Shown: in pieces, positions 17,190 through 27,531 of the stretch
Layout of the letters: every line of letters starts with the position of its first letter
How positions within the stretch are numbered: the stretch's first letter is position 1
DNA from: Amorphus orientalis
GTDB lineage: Bacteria; Pseudomonadota; Alphaproteobacteria; Rhizobiales; Amorphaceae
NCBI RefSeq assembly: GCF_030814015.1
Contig: NZ_JAUSUL010000003.1
Span: 483,418 to 547,417, forward strand
Reading direction: 5' to 3'
DNA: 64,000 nucleotides
The notes under the pieces: generated by a model
The model's input: only the letters and a program-made list of their open reading frames with translations
What the model was told of the DNA's origin: nothing
Databases searched by the model: none
Made by a program: the position numbers and the translations under genes

Positions 17190-18446
17190 TCATCGGATCC
17201 GCTCGTAGATGGAGACGGCGGCAAGCGCCTCTTCCATGCCGATGATGCCTCCGCCGTTCTCCTGCAGCGCGTAGGTCGCGCCCTCGACCTGCCGGGCCCC
17301 GGCCTCGCCCCTGAGCTGGGTGGCGAGTTCGTAGCACATGGACACGCCGGTGGCGCCGATCGGGTGGCCCTTGGAGACGAGCCCGCCGGACGTGTTGACC
17401 GGCAGCTCTCCACCGATCTTGGTCGCCCCGCTGCCGACGAAGGCACCGCCCTCGCCTTCCTCGCAGAACCGCATCATCTCGCACTGATAGATTTCGCAGA
17501 ACGAGGTGGCGTCGTGCACCTCCGCCAGATCGATGTCGCGGGGCCCGATGCCGGCCTGGGCATAAGCCTTGTCGGCGGCGGCCCGGGTCAGGCTCGGCTC
17601 GTCGAGGCCACGGTACTTGCCGCCGGCAAGCCCAAGTCCGGCGATGCGGATGGCGCGATCCCGCACGGCGGCCGGCTGCGTCTTCAAAAAGCGTTCCGAG
17701 CACAGGATGGCGGCGGCCGCGCCGTCACCCATCGGGGCGCACATGGCGCGCGTCAGCGGCGCGGAGATCGGCCGGTCGGCGAGCACCTCCTCCGGGGTCA
17801 TCTCGAAACGGTACTGGGCCTTCTCGTTGAGCGCGCCGTTGCAGTGGTTCTTGGCCGCGCCGACGGCGATCTGCTCGGCCGTCGTGCCGTAGGTCGCCAT
17901 GTGATAGTTCGCCTGCATGGCGTAGGTGTCCATGGCGATGGTGCGGTCCTCGCCCGGCCGGAACGGAACGCCGATCTTCTCGCCGATCGCGCTGTATTCC
18001 GCTTCCCATTCCTGGGGATCGAGCAGGTCCATCCCGCCGGCGAAATGGGGGAAGATCGCGCGCGGATCCTTCTGATCGAACAGTTTCTCCAGACCGATCG
18101 CAAGCGTGACGTCGGCGTCGCCGGCCCGGATCTCCTTGGCCGCCCCGGCGATGGCGAGACTGCCGGTGGCGCAGGCCCCCTCGACGTTCACGATCGGCGC
18201 CCGGTCGGGAAACAGCCCCTCGCGGACCAGCGGAATGAAGGCGATGTTGCCGCGGGTCAGCGCCTGGCCCCAGTAGTACATCAGGCAGTTGCCGAACCAG
18301 GCGGCCTCGATGTCCCGACCGGTCTCGAGGCCGGCGTCGGCGAGCGCGCCGAGATAGGCTTCCCGGGTCAGATCCTTGATCGACGCATCCGGCCGCCGGC
18401 CGAACGCGGTGGTGTGGACCCCGAGCACGTAGACATCGTTCGACAT
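17190..18446 (-). CDS. Thiolase-family protein (SCP2/acetyl-CoA acetyltransferase-like)
   Basis: 418 residues. The nucleophile is C92 in NVEGACATGS; HDATSFCEI and GHPIGATGVS give the His residues of the thiolase site. The usual C-terminal CxG cysteine region reads LQENGGGIIG, so the second catalytic Cys is absent, as in SCP-x type thiolases. It would cleave a 3-oxoacyl-CoA with CoA or run in reverse. Embedded between liv permease genes and an acyl-CoA ligase, it suggests that the imported acid is CoA-activated and thiolytically cleaved (inference). Confidence 0.85.
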   Translation of the reverse strand: MSNDVYVLGVHTTAFGRRPDASIKDLTREAYLGALADAGLETGRDIEAAWFGNCLMYYWGQALTRGNIAFIPLVREGLFPDRAPIVNVEGACATGSLAIAGAAKEIRAGDADVTLAIGLEKLFDQKDPRAIFPHFAGGMDLLDPQEWEAEYSAIGEKIGVPFRPGEDRTIAMDTYAMQANYHMATYGTTAEQIAVGAAKNHCNGALNEKAQYRFEMTPEEVLADRPISAPLTRAMCAPMGDGAAAAILCSERFLKTQPAAVRDRAIRIAGLGLAGGKYRGLDEPSLTRAAADKAYAQAGIGPRDIDLAEVHDATSFCEIYQCEMMRFCEEGEGGAFVGSGATKIGGELPVNTSGGLVSKGHPIGATGVSMCYELATQLRGEAGARQVEGATYALQENGGGIIGMEEALAAVSIYERIR

Positions 18447-18473
18447 GGCATTTCTCCCTGGCGGATTCCGTCG

Positions 18474-20024
18474 TCAGACGGCCCGCTCGTGGTCCTTCCA
18501 GAAGGCTTCGCGCACGGTGCGCTTGAGCACCTTGCCGTTGCCGCTGCGCGGCAGCTCGTCCCAGATCTCGATGGATTTCGGCGCGTGCACGCTGCCGAGT
18601 TCCGCCTTGACCAGCGCGATCAGCTCCGCCTCGCTGGTCGCAACGCCCGGCCGAACCTCGATGACCGCCTTGACCGCCTCGCCCCACTTGTCGTCGGGCA
18701 CGCCGACAACGGCGCATTCGCGCACGGCCGGATGGGACAAAAGAACCTGTTCGATCTCGACGGAGAAGACGTTGAAGCCGCCGGTGACGATCATGTCCTT
18801 CTTGCGGTCGACGATGTAGATGAACCCGTCCTCGTCGCGGTAGCCGACGTCGCCGGTGTGGTGCCAGCCGAACCGGGAGACCTCTTCGGTGGCGGTCGGA
18901 TTGCGGTAGTAGCCGGGGAAGACCAGAGACCCTTTGGCGACGATCTCGCCGCGCTCGCCCGGCGGCAGGACGGTGCCCTCGTCGTCCATGATCGCCAGGC
19001 GGACGTTCATGGTGGGCCGCCCGCAGCTTGCGTAACGCCGGGCGCCTGCGTTCGAGGTCGCGCCCTGCAGATCGGCCGTCGACAGGAACGTCATGAACAT
19101 CGGCACTTCGGCCTGGCCGTAGCACTGGCACATGACCGGCCCGAACACGTCCATCGCCTGCTTCAGTTTCTCCGGCGCGATCGGCGCCGCGGCGAGGACG
19201 AAATATTTGAGCGACGAGTAGTCGTAGGTCCGCACGTCGGGATGGGCGAGCATCATGTAAAGCACGGTGGGCGGCAGATAGACGTGGGTGACCCGGTGCC
19301 GCTCGATCGCCTGCATGATGAGCTCCGGATCCGCCTTCGGCAGCACCACGTTGGTGGTGGCCCGCGGCACCATCATCAGGGCAAGGCCGCCGGCGGCGTG
19401 GGTCATCGGGCCGGCGACGAGATGGACGGACGGCTCCTCGTTCGGCATGCAGTGCCAGAAGGCGCTGATCATCGCCTCCCAGGTGCGGTGGGACCAGGGC
19501 GCCCCCTTCGACAGGCCGGTGGTCCCGCCGGTCGGGAAGATCGTGACGATCCGGTCGGGATCGTCCGGCACGTCGGGCGCGGATCCCGTGCCCCACGCCA
19601 TGAACGCGTCCAGGGACGGCTCGCCCTTGCCACCCTCGGCATCGATGCAGATTGTGAGGCCGATGGACGGCACGCGCTCACGCAGCTCGTCGACCTCGGC
19701 CTGAAAGCTCGAGTGGTAAAACAGGATCTCGCAGCCGGTCATGGAGAGGAAGTGGGCGTTCACCGCGACCGTGTTGCGGGCGTTGGCCGGAACCCAGACG
19801 CCACCGGCATAGAAGATGCCCATGATGCAGGCGAACGCGAGCGGATGGTTCGGGCTGTAGACGGCCGCCCGGACCCCTTCTGGCCCGCTTTCCGGCATCG
19901 CCCCGGCGATCCGCGACGCGAGGTCGTCGATCTCCCGGTAGGTGATGGCGATCGTGTCGTCGACAAAGGCGGGCCGGTCGGGCGCCCGCTCGACGCCCTT
20001 ACGGAAGTAGTCGATCATCCGCAT
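18474..20024 (-). CDS. AMP-forming acyl-CoA synthetase/ligase
   Basis: 516 residues of the ANL superfamily: ATP + acid + CoA to acyl-CoA + AMP + PPi. Motifs in order are FPTGGTTGLSKG (phosphate loop, near residue 163), YGQAEVPMF (A5), HTGDVGYRDEDGFIYIVDRK (A7/A8 hinge) and PRSGNGKVLKR with the C-terminal catalytic Lys (near 500). No signal or membrane segment. Lies 27 bp upstream of the thiolase, same strand. Acid specificity cannot be read. Confidence 0.88.
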   Translation of the reverse strand: MRMIDYFRKGVERAPDRPAFVDDTIAITYREIDDLASRIAGAMPESGPEGVRAAVYSPNHPLAFACIMGIFYAGGVWVPANARNTVAVNAHFLSMTGCEILFYHSSFQAEVDELRERVPSIGLTICIDAEGGKGEPSLDAFMAWGTGSAPDVPDDPDRIVTIFPTGGTTGLSKGAPWSHRTWEAMISAFWHCMPNEEPSVHLVAGPMTHAAGGLALMMVPRATTNVVLPKADPELIMQAIERHRVTHVYLPPTVLYMMLAHPDVRTYDYSSLKYFVLAAAPIAPEKLKQAMDVFGPVMCQCYGQAEVPMFMTFLSTADLQGATSNAGARRYASCGRPTMNVRLAIMDDEGTVLPPGERGEIVAKGSLVFPGYYRNPTATEEVSRFGWHHTGDVGYRDEDGFIYIVDRKKDMIVTGGFNVFSVEIEQVLLSHPAVRECAVVGVPDDKWGEAVKAVIEVRPGVATSEAELIALVKAELGSVHAPKSIEIWDELPRSGNGKVLKRTVREAFWKDHERAV

Positions 20025-20110
20025 GGTGGGATCCTGTCAGGCGATGGGAAGCGCACCGGAAGGACCCGCCGCGCCGCAGCACATGCGACGCGGCAGGCCG
20101 AGGCGAGCGT

Positions 20111-21295
20111 TCAGTCTGCGCACGGGGCGAACAGGAGATCGGGCTCGAAGGTGTAGGTGACGTCCATGGTGACGTCGGGATACGGCGCCTCGCCCTTCAC
20201 CGCCTTGCCGAAGACGCCCATCTGCGCTGCCTGATGATCGCAGGCCCGCATCGTCTTCACGCCCTCGACGGAGGTCTCGTAGGTGCTGGTCTCGAACGCC
20301 GTCACCCAGTCGTCCGCGTCCCAGCTCCCGGTCTCCTCGACCACATCGAGGAACCAGGAGAGGCCGTCGAAGGCCTCGCCGGCGAACTGGTTCGGGAACT
20401 CGCCGTACTTGTCGTGAAAGGCCTTCACGAAGGCGGAGTTGGCTTCGTTCTCGGTCGAGAAGTGATAGCGCAGGGTGGAGTTCACGCCGTAGCTCTGATC
20501 GCCGACGGCGCTGCCCATCAGCTCGTCCATGATCATGGTCCCGAAGACCGCCTTCTCGTCCTTCAGGCTGACCTGGCCGGACTGCTTCAGGAACGTGATG
20601 GCATCCCCGCCGGTCATGATCATCGCGACGCCGTCCGCGTCGGACTTGCCGACCTTGTCGATGATGATCGCGTAGTCCTTGTTGCCGAGCGGCGGAAAGT
20701 CCTCGGCGACGATCTCGATGTTCTTGGCCTCGAGCTTGGCCTTGAGATTGTCCCACATCTCCCGGCCGACGGCGTAGTCCGCGACGACGCCGTAGACCTT
20801 CGTGAGGCCCTCCTTCGACGCGAACTCGGCCATCATCTGGTTTTCCATGTTGACCGGGTTGGAGGTGCGGAACGCATATTTCGACATCTGCGAACCGGTG
20901 ATCTCGTCGCTCGCCGAAAGCGTGACCAGCAGCGGGACCTTGCGGCGCTCGGCGACCTTCATGACCGCGAGCGTCGACCCGGAACTGACCGCGCCGAACA
21001 GCATGTTCGCACCGCCGGCCATCAGCTTCGTGGCCTTCTGGACGGCGACCTGGGGCTTGGTTTCGGTGTCCTGCCAGTCGAAGACGATCGGGGCACCGAG
21101 AACCGTGCCGCCGCGCATCTCCACGGCCAGTTCGGCCCCGCGCTGCATCGCCTCGCCGATGACACCGTAGGCGCCGCTCATCGCGACCACGCCGCCGATC
21201 TTGAATTCCTTGTCCTGAGCGACGGCCCCGGTGGCCCAGAGGCCCGCGAGCGCGGCGACAGAAAGCGCGCACGTCGTGCGCAAGCCCTTATGCAT
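20111..21295 (-). CDS. HAAT-family ABC transporter periplasmic substrate-binding protein
   Basis: 394 residues from the ATG at 21295, preceded by GGGAGGA at good spacing; the signal peptide is MHKGLRTTCALSVAALAG onward, cleaved after AVAQ. The mature protein begins with the type-1 periplasmic fold pattern FKIGGVVAMSGAYGVIGEAMQ and has the ETKPQVAVQKATKL stretch typical of LivK relatives (PF13458). First gene of the operon, 86 bp ahead of the ligase. Delivers the substrate to LivH/LivM; ligand unknown. Confidence 0.9.
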   Translation of the reverse strand: MHKGLRTTCALSVAALAGLWATGAVAQDKEFKIGGVVAMSGAYGVIGEAMQRGAELAVEMRGGTVLGAPIVFDWQDTETKPQVAVQKATKLMAGGANMLFGAVSSGSTLAVMKVAERRKVPLLVTLSASDEITGSQMSKYAFRTSNPVNMENQMMAEFASKEGLTKVYGVVADYAVGREMWDNLKAKLEAKNIEIVAEDFPPLGNKDYAIIIDKVGKSDADGVAMIMTGGDAITFLKQSGQVSLKDEKAVFGTMIMDELMGSAVGDQSYGVNSTLRYHFSTENEANSAFVKAFHDKYGEFPNQFAGEAFDGLSWFLDVVEETGSWDADDWVTAFETSTYETSVEGVKTMRACDHQAAQMGVFGKAVKGEAPYPDVTMDVTYTFEPDLLFAPCAD

Positions 21296-21345
21296 GGCAG
21301 TCCTCCCGATATGATTCAGGCCCGTCTCCGCGGGTTGGGGAGGAG

Positions 21346-21374
21346 AGTAATCCGCGCCCAAAATTTATGTCAAC
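21346..21374 (-). promoter_or_regulatory. Candidate promoter of the binding-protein/liv operon
   Basis: On the minus strand TTGACA (21374-21369) is followed after 17 bp by ATTACT (21351-21346), in an AT-rich part of the gap. The start would leave a leader of about 40 bases before the ATG at 21295. The gap also holds TGCGC-N12-GCGCA (around 21393-21416), a possible MarR site. Not confirmed. Confidence 0.35.
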
Positions 21375-21487
21375 AAGATTGTAATATACGGAAATGCGCG
21401 CTTATCTGAATTGCGCACATCTCGCCCTGTGTGTAGGTCGATAGGCTCCAGGTGAAGCCCGCAACCACAAGGACCGGCGCGGCCCGC

Positions 21488-22027
21488 ATGACGACCGAAA
21501 AGACCGACACGTCCGCAACCGCGGCGCGCTCCCGCAGCCGGGACCCGCAGGAGCGGCCCTGGGCCTCGACGGAAGCGCTGCATCGCGGCCTCGAGCTTCA
21601 CTTCTTCGCGCACCTGAACCTGGCCGAGGATGCCGATCGCACCCTGACCGAGCTCGGGTTCGGCCGGACGCATCATCGCATTCTCTACTTCGTCTCCCAG
21701 ACCCCCGGCATCACCGTCGGCGAGATGCTGTCGATCCTTCGCGTCACCCACCAGAACGTGCAGCGGCCGATGGGCGAGCTGCTGCGCAAGGGGCTGATCG
21801 AGCAGAAGACGTCGATGACGGACCGGCGCCAGCGTCAGCTTTACATCACGGAGGCCGGTCAGGAGCTGTTCGACCGCCTGACGGCGCGCCAGTTCGACCG
21901 GATCGCCCGGGCCTACGAGGCCGCCGGTCCGGACGCCGTGCGCGGCTTCTGGACCGTCCTTTGGCACATGATCGACGACGGCGACCGCGCCTGGCTGGAA
22001 GAAAACCGCATTCCGTCCGAAGCTTGA
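21488..22027 (+). CDS. MarR-family transcriptional regulator
   Basis: 179 residues from the ATG at 21488; a GTG at 21452 is in frame and would add 12 residues, with no clear ribosome site for either. The winged helix covers roughly residues 55-130: RTHHRILYFVSQTPGITVGE, then LRVTHQNVQRPMGELLRKGL as recognition helix and the wing SMTDRRQRQLYIT. It is divergent from the binding-protein gene and most likely represses that operon; MarR proteins often sense aromatic acids or their CoA esters. Convergent with HMG-CoA lyase 20 bp away. Confidence 0.88.
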   Translation: MTTEKTDTSATAARSRSRDPQERPWASTEALHRGLELHFFAHLNLAEDADRTLTELGFGRTHHRILYFVSQTPGITVGEMLSILRVTHQNVQRPMGELLRKGLIEQKTSMTDRRQRQLYITEAGQELFDRLTARQFDRIARAYEAAGPDAVRGFWTVLWHMIDDGDRAWLEENRIPSEA

Positions 22028-22047
22028 CGCGGCCCGGCGCAAGCTGT

Positions 22048-22944
22048 TCAGCCGAGCGCCTTCGCCACGTGGGAGGCGGGCGCGCGGCCGATCGCCGCCG
22101 AGATGAAACGGGCCGTCTCCGTCAGGGCGGCCAGATCGATTCCGGTCGCGATGCCCATGCCGTCGAGCATGTAGACCAGATCCTCGCTCGCCACGTTCCC
22201 GCTCGCCCCCTTGGCATAGGGACAGCCGCCGAGCCCGCCGACGGCAGCGTCGATCACGCTCACGCCCAGCCCGAGACAGGCATAGATGTTGGCCAGCGCC
22301 TGGCCGTAGGTGTCGTGGAAGTGGAGGGCGAGCCGGTCCACGGGCACGTCCGCGGCAACCGCCTCGACCATGCGGGCCGCCTTCAGCGGCGTGCCGACCC
22401 CGATCGTGTCGCCAAGCGAGACCTCGTAGCAGCCCATGTCGGTGAGCGCCTTCGACACCCGCGCCACGTCGGCGAGCGGCACCTCGCCCTGGTAGGGGCA
22501 GCCGAGCACGCAGGAGACGTAGCCGCGGACCTTGAGCCCCCTCGCGGCGGCCGCTTCCGTCACCGGGGCGAACCGCTCCAGGCTTTCGGAGATCGAGCAG
22601 TTGATGTTGCGCCGGGAGAACGCCTCGGAGGCGGCGGCGAAGACGGCGACCTCCTCCACCCCGCTGTCCAGCGCCCTCTCGAGCCCCTTCATGTTGGGCA
22701 CAAGGACGGGATAGCCGACGCCGGGCCGGCGCTCGATGCCGGCCAGCACCTCGGCGGTGTCGGCCATCTGCGGCACCCATTTGGGCGAGACGAAACTGCC
22801 CGCCTCGATGGTCTCGCAGCCGGCGGCGGCAAGCCGGTCGATCAGCTCGATCTTGACGTCGGCCGGCACGATCTCCGCCTCGTTCTGGAGGCCGTCGCGG
22901 GGGCCGACTTCGACGATGCGGACGCGGGCGGGAAGGGGACTCAT
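22048..22944 (-). CDS. mvaB: Hydroxymethylglutaryl-CoA lyase
   Basis: 298 residues, the normal length. Cleaves (S)-HMG-CoA to acetoacetate and acetyl-CoA. EVGPRDGLQNE (residues 12-22) holds the catalytic Arg/Asp, LHFHDTYGQALAN the metal-binding His pair, and GLGGCPYAKGASGN the catalytic Cys loop. Directly downstream (37 bp) of the MocR gene on the same strand, with HMG-CoA reductase divergent. It supplies the second enzyme of mevalonate breakdown; a role in leucine degradation is possible, but no methylcrotonyl-CoA carboxylase is nearby. Confidence 0.93.
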   Translation of the reverse strand: MSPLPARVRIVEVGPRDGLQNEAEIVPADVKIELIDRLAAAGCETIEAGSFVSPKWVPQMADTAEVLAGIERRPGVGYPVLVPNMKGLERALDSGVEEVAVFAAASEAFSRRNINCSISESLERFAPVTEAAAARGLKVRGYVSCVLGCPYQGEVPLADVARVSKALTDMGCYEVSLGDTIGVGTPLKAARMVEAVAADVPVDRLALHFHDTYGQALANIYACLGLGVSVIDAAVGGLGGCPYAKGASGNVASEDLVYMLDGMGIATGIDLAALTETARFISAAIGRAPASHVAKALG

Positions 22945-22981
22945 GACGGGAACCTGGATGCTTCGGAGGGAGGGACGGCGC

Positions 22982-24361
22982 TCAGAAGGCGCCGGCGAGG
23001 AATGTCAGCAGTTTCGGGTCGGAGCCGTAGGCGACGTTGAAGCGGAGCGCCGCCGGACGGTCGCCCTCCCGGTCGGGCCGAAACACGCTTCCCGGCGCCA
23101 GGAAGATGCTTTCGGCCGCCGCGCGCCGGCACAGATCCAGCTCGTCGACATGGTCGGGCAGGTCGGCCCAGAGATAGAAGCCCGGGCTTTTCCCCGGCCT
23201 CAGCCGGAGACCGACGCTTTCCAGATCGCTGACGGAGGCGCGATGGGCCGCCTCGATCCGGGCACGCAGACGGCGGATGTGCCGCAGATACTGACCGCCC
23301 TGGATCAGGTTGAGGACGAAACGCTCGACGAAGTCGGAGGTGGCGACGGAGGTCAGGATCTTCAGGTTGGCGAGCGCGCCGATCAGGTCGGGATGGCCGG
23401 CCACGAAGCCGCAGCGCAGGCTGGCCGACAGCGTCTTGGAAAACGTGCCGACATAAAGCACCCGGTTGAGCTGATCGAGGGCGGCAAGCCGCGGCAGGCT
23501 CGGCGGCAGGATGTCGGCGAAGGCGTCGTTCTCGACCACCAGCGTGCCCCAGCGCTCGGCCGCCCTGAGCAGACCGAAGGCGACGGGCGGCGACAGCCAT
23601 CCCCCGGTCGGATTGTGGGCCTGGGACTGGGTGAAGAAGATCCGGGGCCGGTGAAGCGCCAGCTTGGCGGTGAGGTCGTCGAGGTCGGGACCGTCCGGAT
23701 TGCGCTTCACCCCGACGATGCGGACCTTGGCCAGCGCGAGCTTGGCGAACAGCGGATAGTAGCCGGGATCGTCGACCAGTACGGTGTCGCCGGCCTCCAG
23801 AAGATGGCGGACGATCAGGTCGAGGGCGTGGTTCGCCCCGCTGGTCAGGAGGAGGCCGTCCGGCTCCACGGAAATCGACCGGTCGAGCAGCATCAGCCGC
23901 AGCCGCTCGCGCAGGGGCTCGTATCCCCGCGACGAGCCGTAGCCGAAATCGACGCTCTCCGGCCCGGCGGCCTTGAAGCTGGCGAAATGGCGCCGGAGCT
24001 CCGAGCCCTCCATCCACGACGACGGCGGCCGTCCGTCTCCCGGACGCACCTCGTAGCGGCGGTCGAGCTGTTCGCCGAGCAGCGTGACGAGATCGACGGC
24101 GGTGGCCACGTGGGGCGGCGGAGCCGTCGGGCGCGGAAGCTCCAGGTGCGAGACGTAGAAGCCCGATCCTGCGCGCGCCTCCAGGAGTCCCTGGGCGACC
24201 AGACGGTCGTAGGCCTCGGCCATGGTGTTCTTGGACACGCCGTAGTCCTCGGCGGCCTGACGCACCGAAGGCAGCCTGTCGCCGACCTTGTAGGCGCCGT
24301 TTGCCAGCCCGGCGGACACCTTGCCGACGATCGCCTCGACCCGCGTCCCGGTGCGCTTCAC
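22982..24361 (-). CDS. MocR-type regulator (GntR winged helix fused to aminotransferase-fold PLP domain)
   Basis: 459 residues with a GTG start. N-terminal winged helix (residues about 5-75: LPSVRQAAEDYGVSKNTMAE) and a class I/II aminotransferase-fold domain from about 115. PLP-site features are present: SQAHNPTGG, and the Schiff-base Lys in YVGTFSKTLS. MocR proteins bind PLP and an amino compound or other effector and control one divergent operon, often also activating it. Four TGTCC-type half-sites lie in the 126-bp divergent gap. Control of mevalonate catabolism by this class is inferred from position. Confidence 0.9.
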   Translation of the reverse strand: MKRTGTRVEAIVGKVSAGLANGAYKVGDRLPSVRQAAEDYGVSKNTMAEAYDRLVAQGLLEARAGSGFYVSHLELPRPTAPPPHVATAVDLVTLLGEQLDRRYEVRPGDGRPPSSWMEGSELRRHFASFKAAGPESVDFGYGSSRGYEPLRERLRLMLLDRSISVEPDGLLLTSGANHALDLIVRHLLEAGDTVLVDDPGYYPLFAKLALAKVRIVGVKRNPDGPDLDDLTAKLALHRPRIFFTQSQAHNPTGGWLSPPVAFGLLRAAERWGTLVVENDAFADILPPSLPRLAALDQLNRVLYVGTFSKTLSASLRCGFVAGHPDLIGALANLKILTSVATSDFVERFVLNLIQGGQYLRHIRRLRARIEAAHRASVSDLESVGLRLRPGKSPGFYLWADLPDHVDELDLCRRAAAESIFLAPGSVFRPDREGDRPAALRFNVAYGSDPKLLTFLAGAF

Positions 24362-24384
24362 GAAATCGTCCCCAGGTAAGTACT

Positions 24385-24448
24385 GGGACAGTCACCCCGC
24401 AATCGGCCGTAACTGTCCCTTGATTGTCCCAATAACAATAGGACAATC
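24385..24448. promoter_or_regulatory. Paired inverted repeats between mocR and mvaA (candidate MocR operators)
   Basis: GGGACAGT (24385-24392) and ACTGTCCC (24412-24419) are perfect 8-bp arms separated by 19 bp; GATTGTCC (24422-24429) and GGACAATC (24441-24448) are another perfect pair separated by 11 bp. All four carry the core TGTCC/GGACA. They fill the middle of the divergent gap, so one regulator could control both directions. Confidence 0.65.
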
Positions 24449-24487
24449 GTCGTCCGCATCCAAGCAAGAGATGCAGCAATTCGGGTG

Positions 24488-25804
<1,317 letters not shown>

Positions 25805-25878
25805 TCGCGATCCGTCGTTCGTGTCGCGTTGACCGGCCCAATCACAACAACGATCAGATCCTTGAAGGAGAAACACCC

Positions 25879-26922
25879 ATGACCAGGACAGTCACGCGCC
25901 GCACGGCGCTCATGGTGACCGCGGCTTCGCTGGCGGTCGCCTCGCTCGGCTCCGCCGCCTTCGCCCAGGACGGCGAAACGGTGAACTGGCGCATGCAGGC
26001 GCTCTGGGACGGCGGCACCACGCCGCAGCAGTACGAGCAGATGTATGTCGACCGGGTCGCCGAGCTGACCGACGGCAAGTTCCAGATCGAGCTCTTCTCG
26101 GCCGGCCAGCTGGTTCCGCCGGCCCAGGCCTTCGACGCCGTGCGCGGCGGCGCCTTCGAGATGATGAAGACCTTCGACGGCTACGAGGCCGGCAAGATCC
26201 CGGCGCTGGCGTTCACCTCGACGATCCCGTTCGGCTATCCGGAATCCGGTCAGTACGCCGACTGGTTCTACGAGAAGGGCGGCCTCGAGATGGCCCGGGA
26301 GGCCTACGCCCCGGCCGGCCTCTACTACATCGCGCCGTCGATCTACGACCAGGAGCCGATCCACTCGAAGGTGAAGATCGAATCCATCGAGGACTTCGAC
26401 GGCAAGAAGGGCCGCTTCGTGGGTCTCGCCTCGTCGGTGATGAGCGACTTCGGCGTGGCCGTGTCGCCGCTGCCGACCTCGGAGGTCTACTCCGCCCTCG
26501 ACAAGGGCCTGATCGACATCGCCGACCGCGGTGACCTGCAGGCCAATCTCGATGCCGGCCTCGCGGAAGTCGCGCCGTACATCATCCTGCCGGGCGTGCA
26601 CCAGCCGACGACGGCGACCTCCTACGTCGCCAACAAGGCCGCCTACGACCAGCTGCCGGACTCCTACAAGGAGGCCCTCGCCACGGCCGCCAAGGAAGTC
26701 TCGGACGCCTATCAGGCCGCCAAGACGAAGAGCGACAAGAGCGCTCTGGAAGCCTTCAAGGAGCAGGGCGTCGAGGTAATCGAGCTTTCCGAGGACGACG
26801 TCACCGAGGCGCGCTCCAAGGCGATGGAGTCCTGGCGCAAGGCGACCAAGGACAACGAGCTGGCCACCCGCATCCTCGATTCCCAGGTCGAGCAGATGAA
26901 AGAGCTGGGCCTGATCCAGTAG
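25879..26922 (+). CDS. dctP: TRAP transporter substrate-binding protein, DctP family
   Basis: 347 residues with strong SD AAGGAGA. The signal peptide begins MTRTVTRRTALMV, with a twin-arginine pair that may direct Tat export, and is cleaved near FAQDGE. The mature DctP fold shows the conserved EVYSALDKGLIDIADRGD helix. Next to HMG-CoA reductase; mevalonate-binding TRAP proteins beside HMG-CoA reductase have been described, so mevalonate is the favoured ligand (inference from context). An intercistronic hairpin follows the gene. Confidence 0.9.
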   Translation: MTRTVTRRTALMVTAASLAVASLGSAAFAQDGETVNWRMQALWDGGTTPQQYEQMYVDRVAELTDGKFQIELFSAGQLVPPAQAFDAVRGGAFEMMKTFDGYEAGKIPALAFTSTIPFGYPESGQYADWFYEKGGLEMAREAYAPAGLYYIAPSIYDQEPIHSKVKIESIEDFDGKKGRFVGLASSVMSDFGVAVSPLPTSEVYSALDKGLIDIADRGDLQANLDAGLAEVAPYIILPGVHQPTTATSYVANKAAYDQLPDSYKEALATAAKEVSDAYQAAKTKSDKSALEAFKEQGVEVIELSEDDVTEARSKAMESWRKATKDNELATRILDSQVEQMKELGLIQ

Positions 26923-26942
26923 GACTCTCCGGTCAGGAGAAT

Positions 26943-26972
26943 GGACGGCGGGACACCATGCTTCCGCCGTCC
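26943..26972 (+). terminator. Intercistronic hairpin between dctP and dctQ
   Basis: GGACGGCGG (26943-26951) and CCGCCGTCC (26964-26972) form a perfect 9-bp GC-rich stem with a 12-nt loop and no U-run. It lies 21 bp after the dctP stop. Likely a 3'-end protecting or attenuating hairpin that lets the binding protein be made in excess over the permease. Confidence 0.6.
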
Positions 26973-26994
26973 GCGTCTATTCGGAGAACACAGC

Positions 26995-27531
26995 ATGCCC
27001 GGCCCGATCGCCGCCGTCGTCCGCTGGATCACGGCGCTCAATCACCTGCTCTACAAGGCGGCCAGCCTGCTGATGCTGGTGATCGTCCCGGTCATGCTCT
27101 ACGCGGTGACCGCGCGCTACCTGTTCAACTCGCCCTCCAGCTGGGGGCTTGAGCTGGCCACGCTCCTGTTCGGGCCGTTCTTCCTGCTCGGCGGACCCTA
27201 CCTGCTGCACATCGGCGGCCACGTGAACCTGGACCTGGTCAGGCGGTCGGTCTCGCCGCGGATGAACCGCATCTTCGACCTCATCAACTATCCGATCATC
27301 GGCGCTTACGCGGTGATCCTGTTCTATTTCGCCTGGCCGTTCGCGATGCAGTCCTATGCGCTGAACGAGACCTCCTACACCTCCTGGAATCCGGTGATCT
27401 GGCCGATCAAGTTCGTGATCCCGATCGCCCTGGCGCTGCTTCTCCTCCAGGCCGCCGCCGAGTGGCTGAGGGTCATCTTCAACGAGCCCGCGCCGCAGCA
27501 GACCGAGGATGCGCAGGGAGACGCCCTGTGA
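26995..27531 (+). CDS. dctQ: TRAP transporter small permease, DctQ family
   Basis: 178 residues from the ATG at 26995, preceded by GGAG. Four membrane segments of the DctQ four-helix type, roughly residues 20-40, 55-75, 95-115 and 140-160; the N-terminal half carries YAVTARYLFNSPSSWGLEL, a common DctQ pattern. It links the binding protein to DctM. The TGA overlaps the GTG of dctM. Confidence 0.9.
   Translation: MPGPIAAVVRWITALNHLLYKAASLLMLVIVPVMLYAVTARYLFNSPSSWGLELATLLFGPFFLLGGPYLLHIGGHVNLDLVRRSVSPRMNRIFDLINYPIIGAYAVILFYFAWPFAMQSYALNETSYTSWNPVIWPIKFVIPIALALLLLQAAAEWLRVIFNEPAPQQTEDAQGDAL

Noticed and set aside
15437..20156. Very long + strand frames (602 and 1039 codons) opposite the liv, thiolase and ligase genes
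   Set aside because: Compositionally biased shadows; the minus-strand products have complete family motifs.
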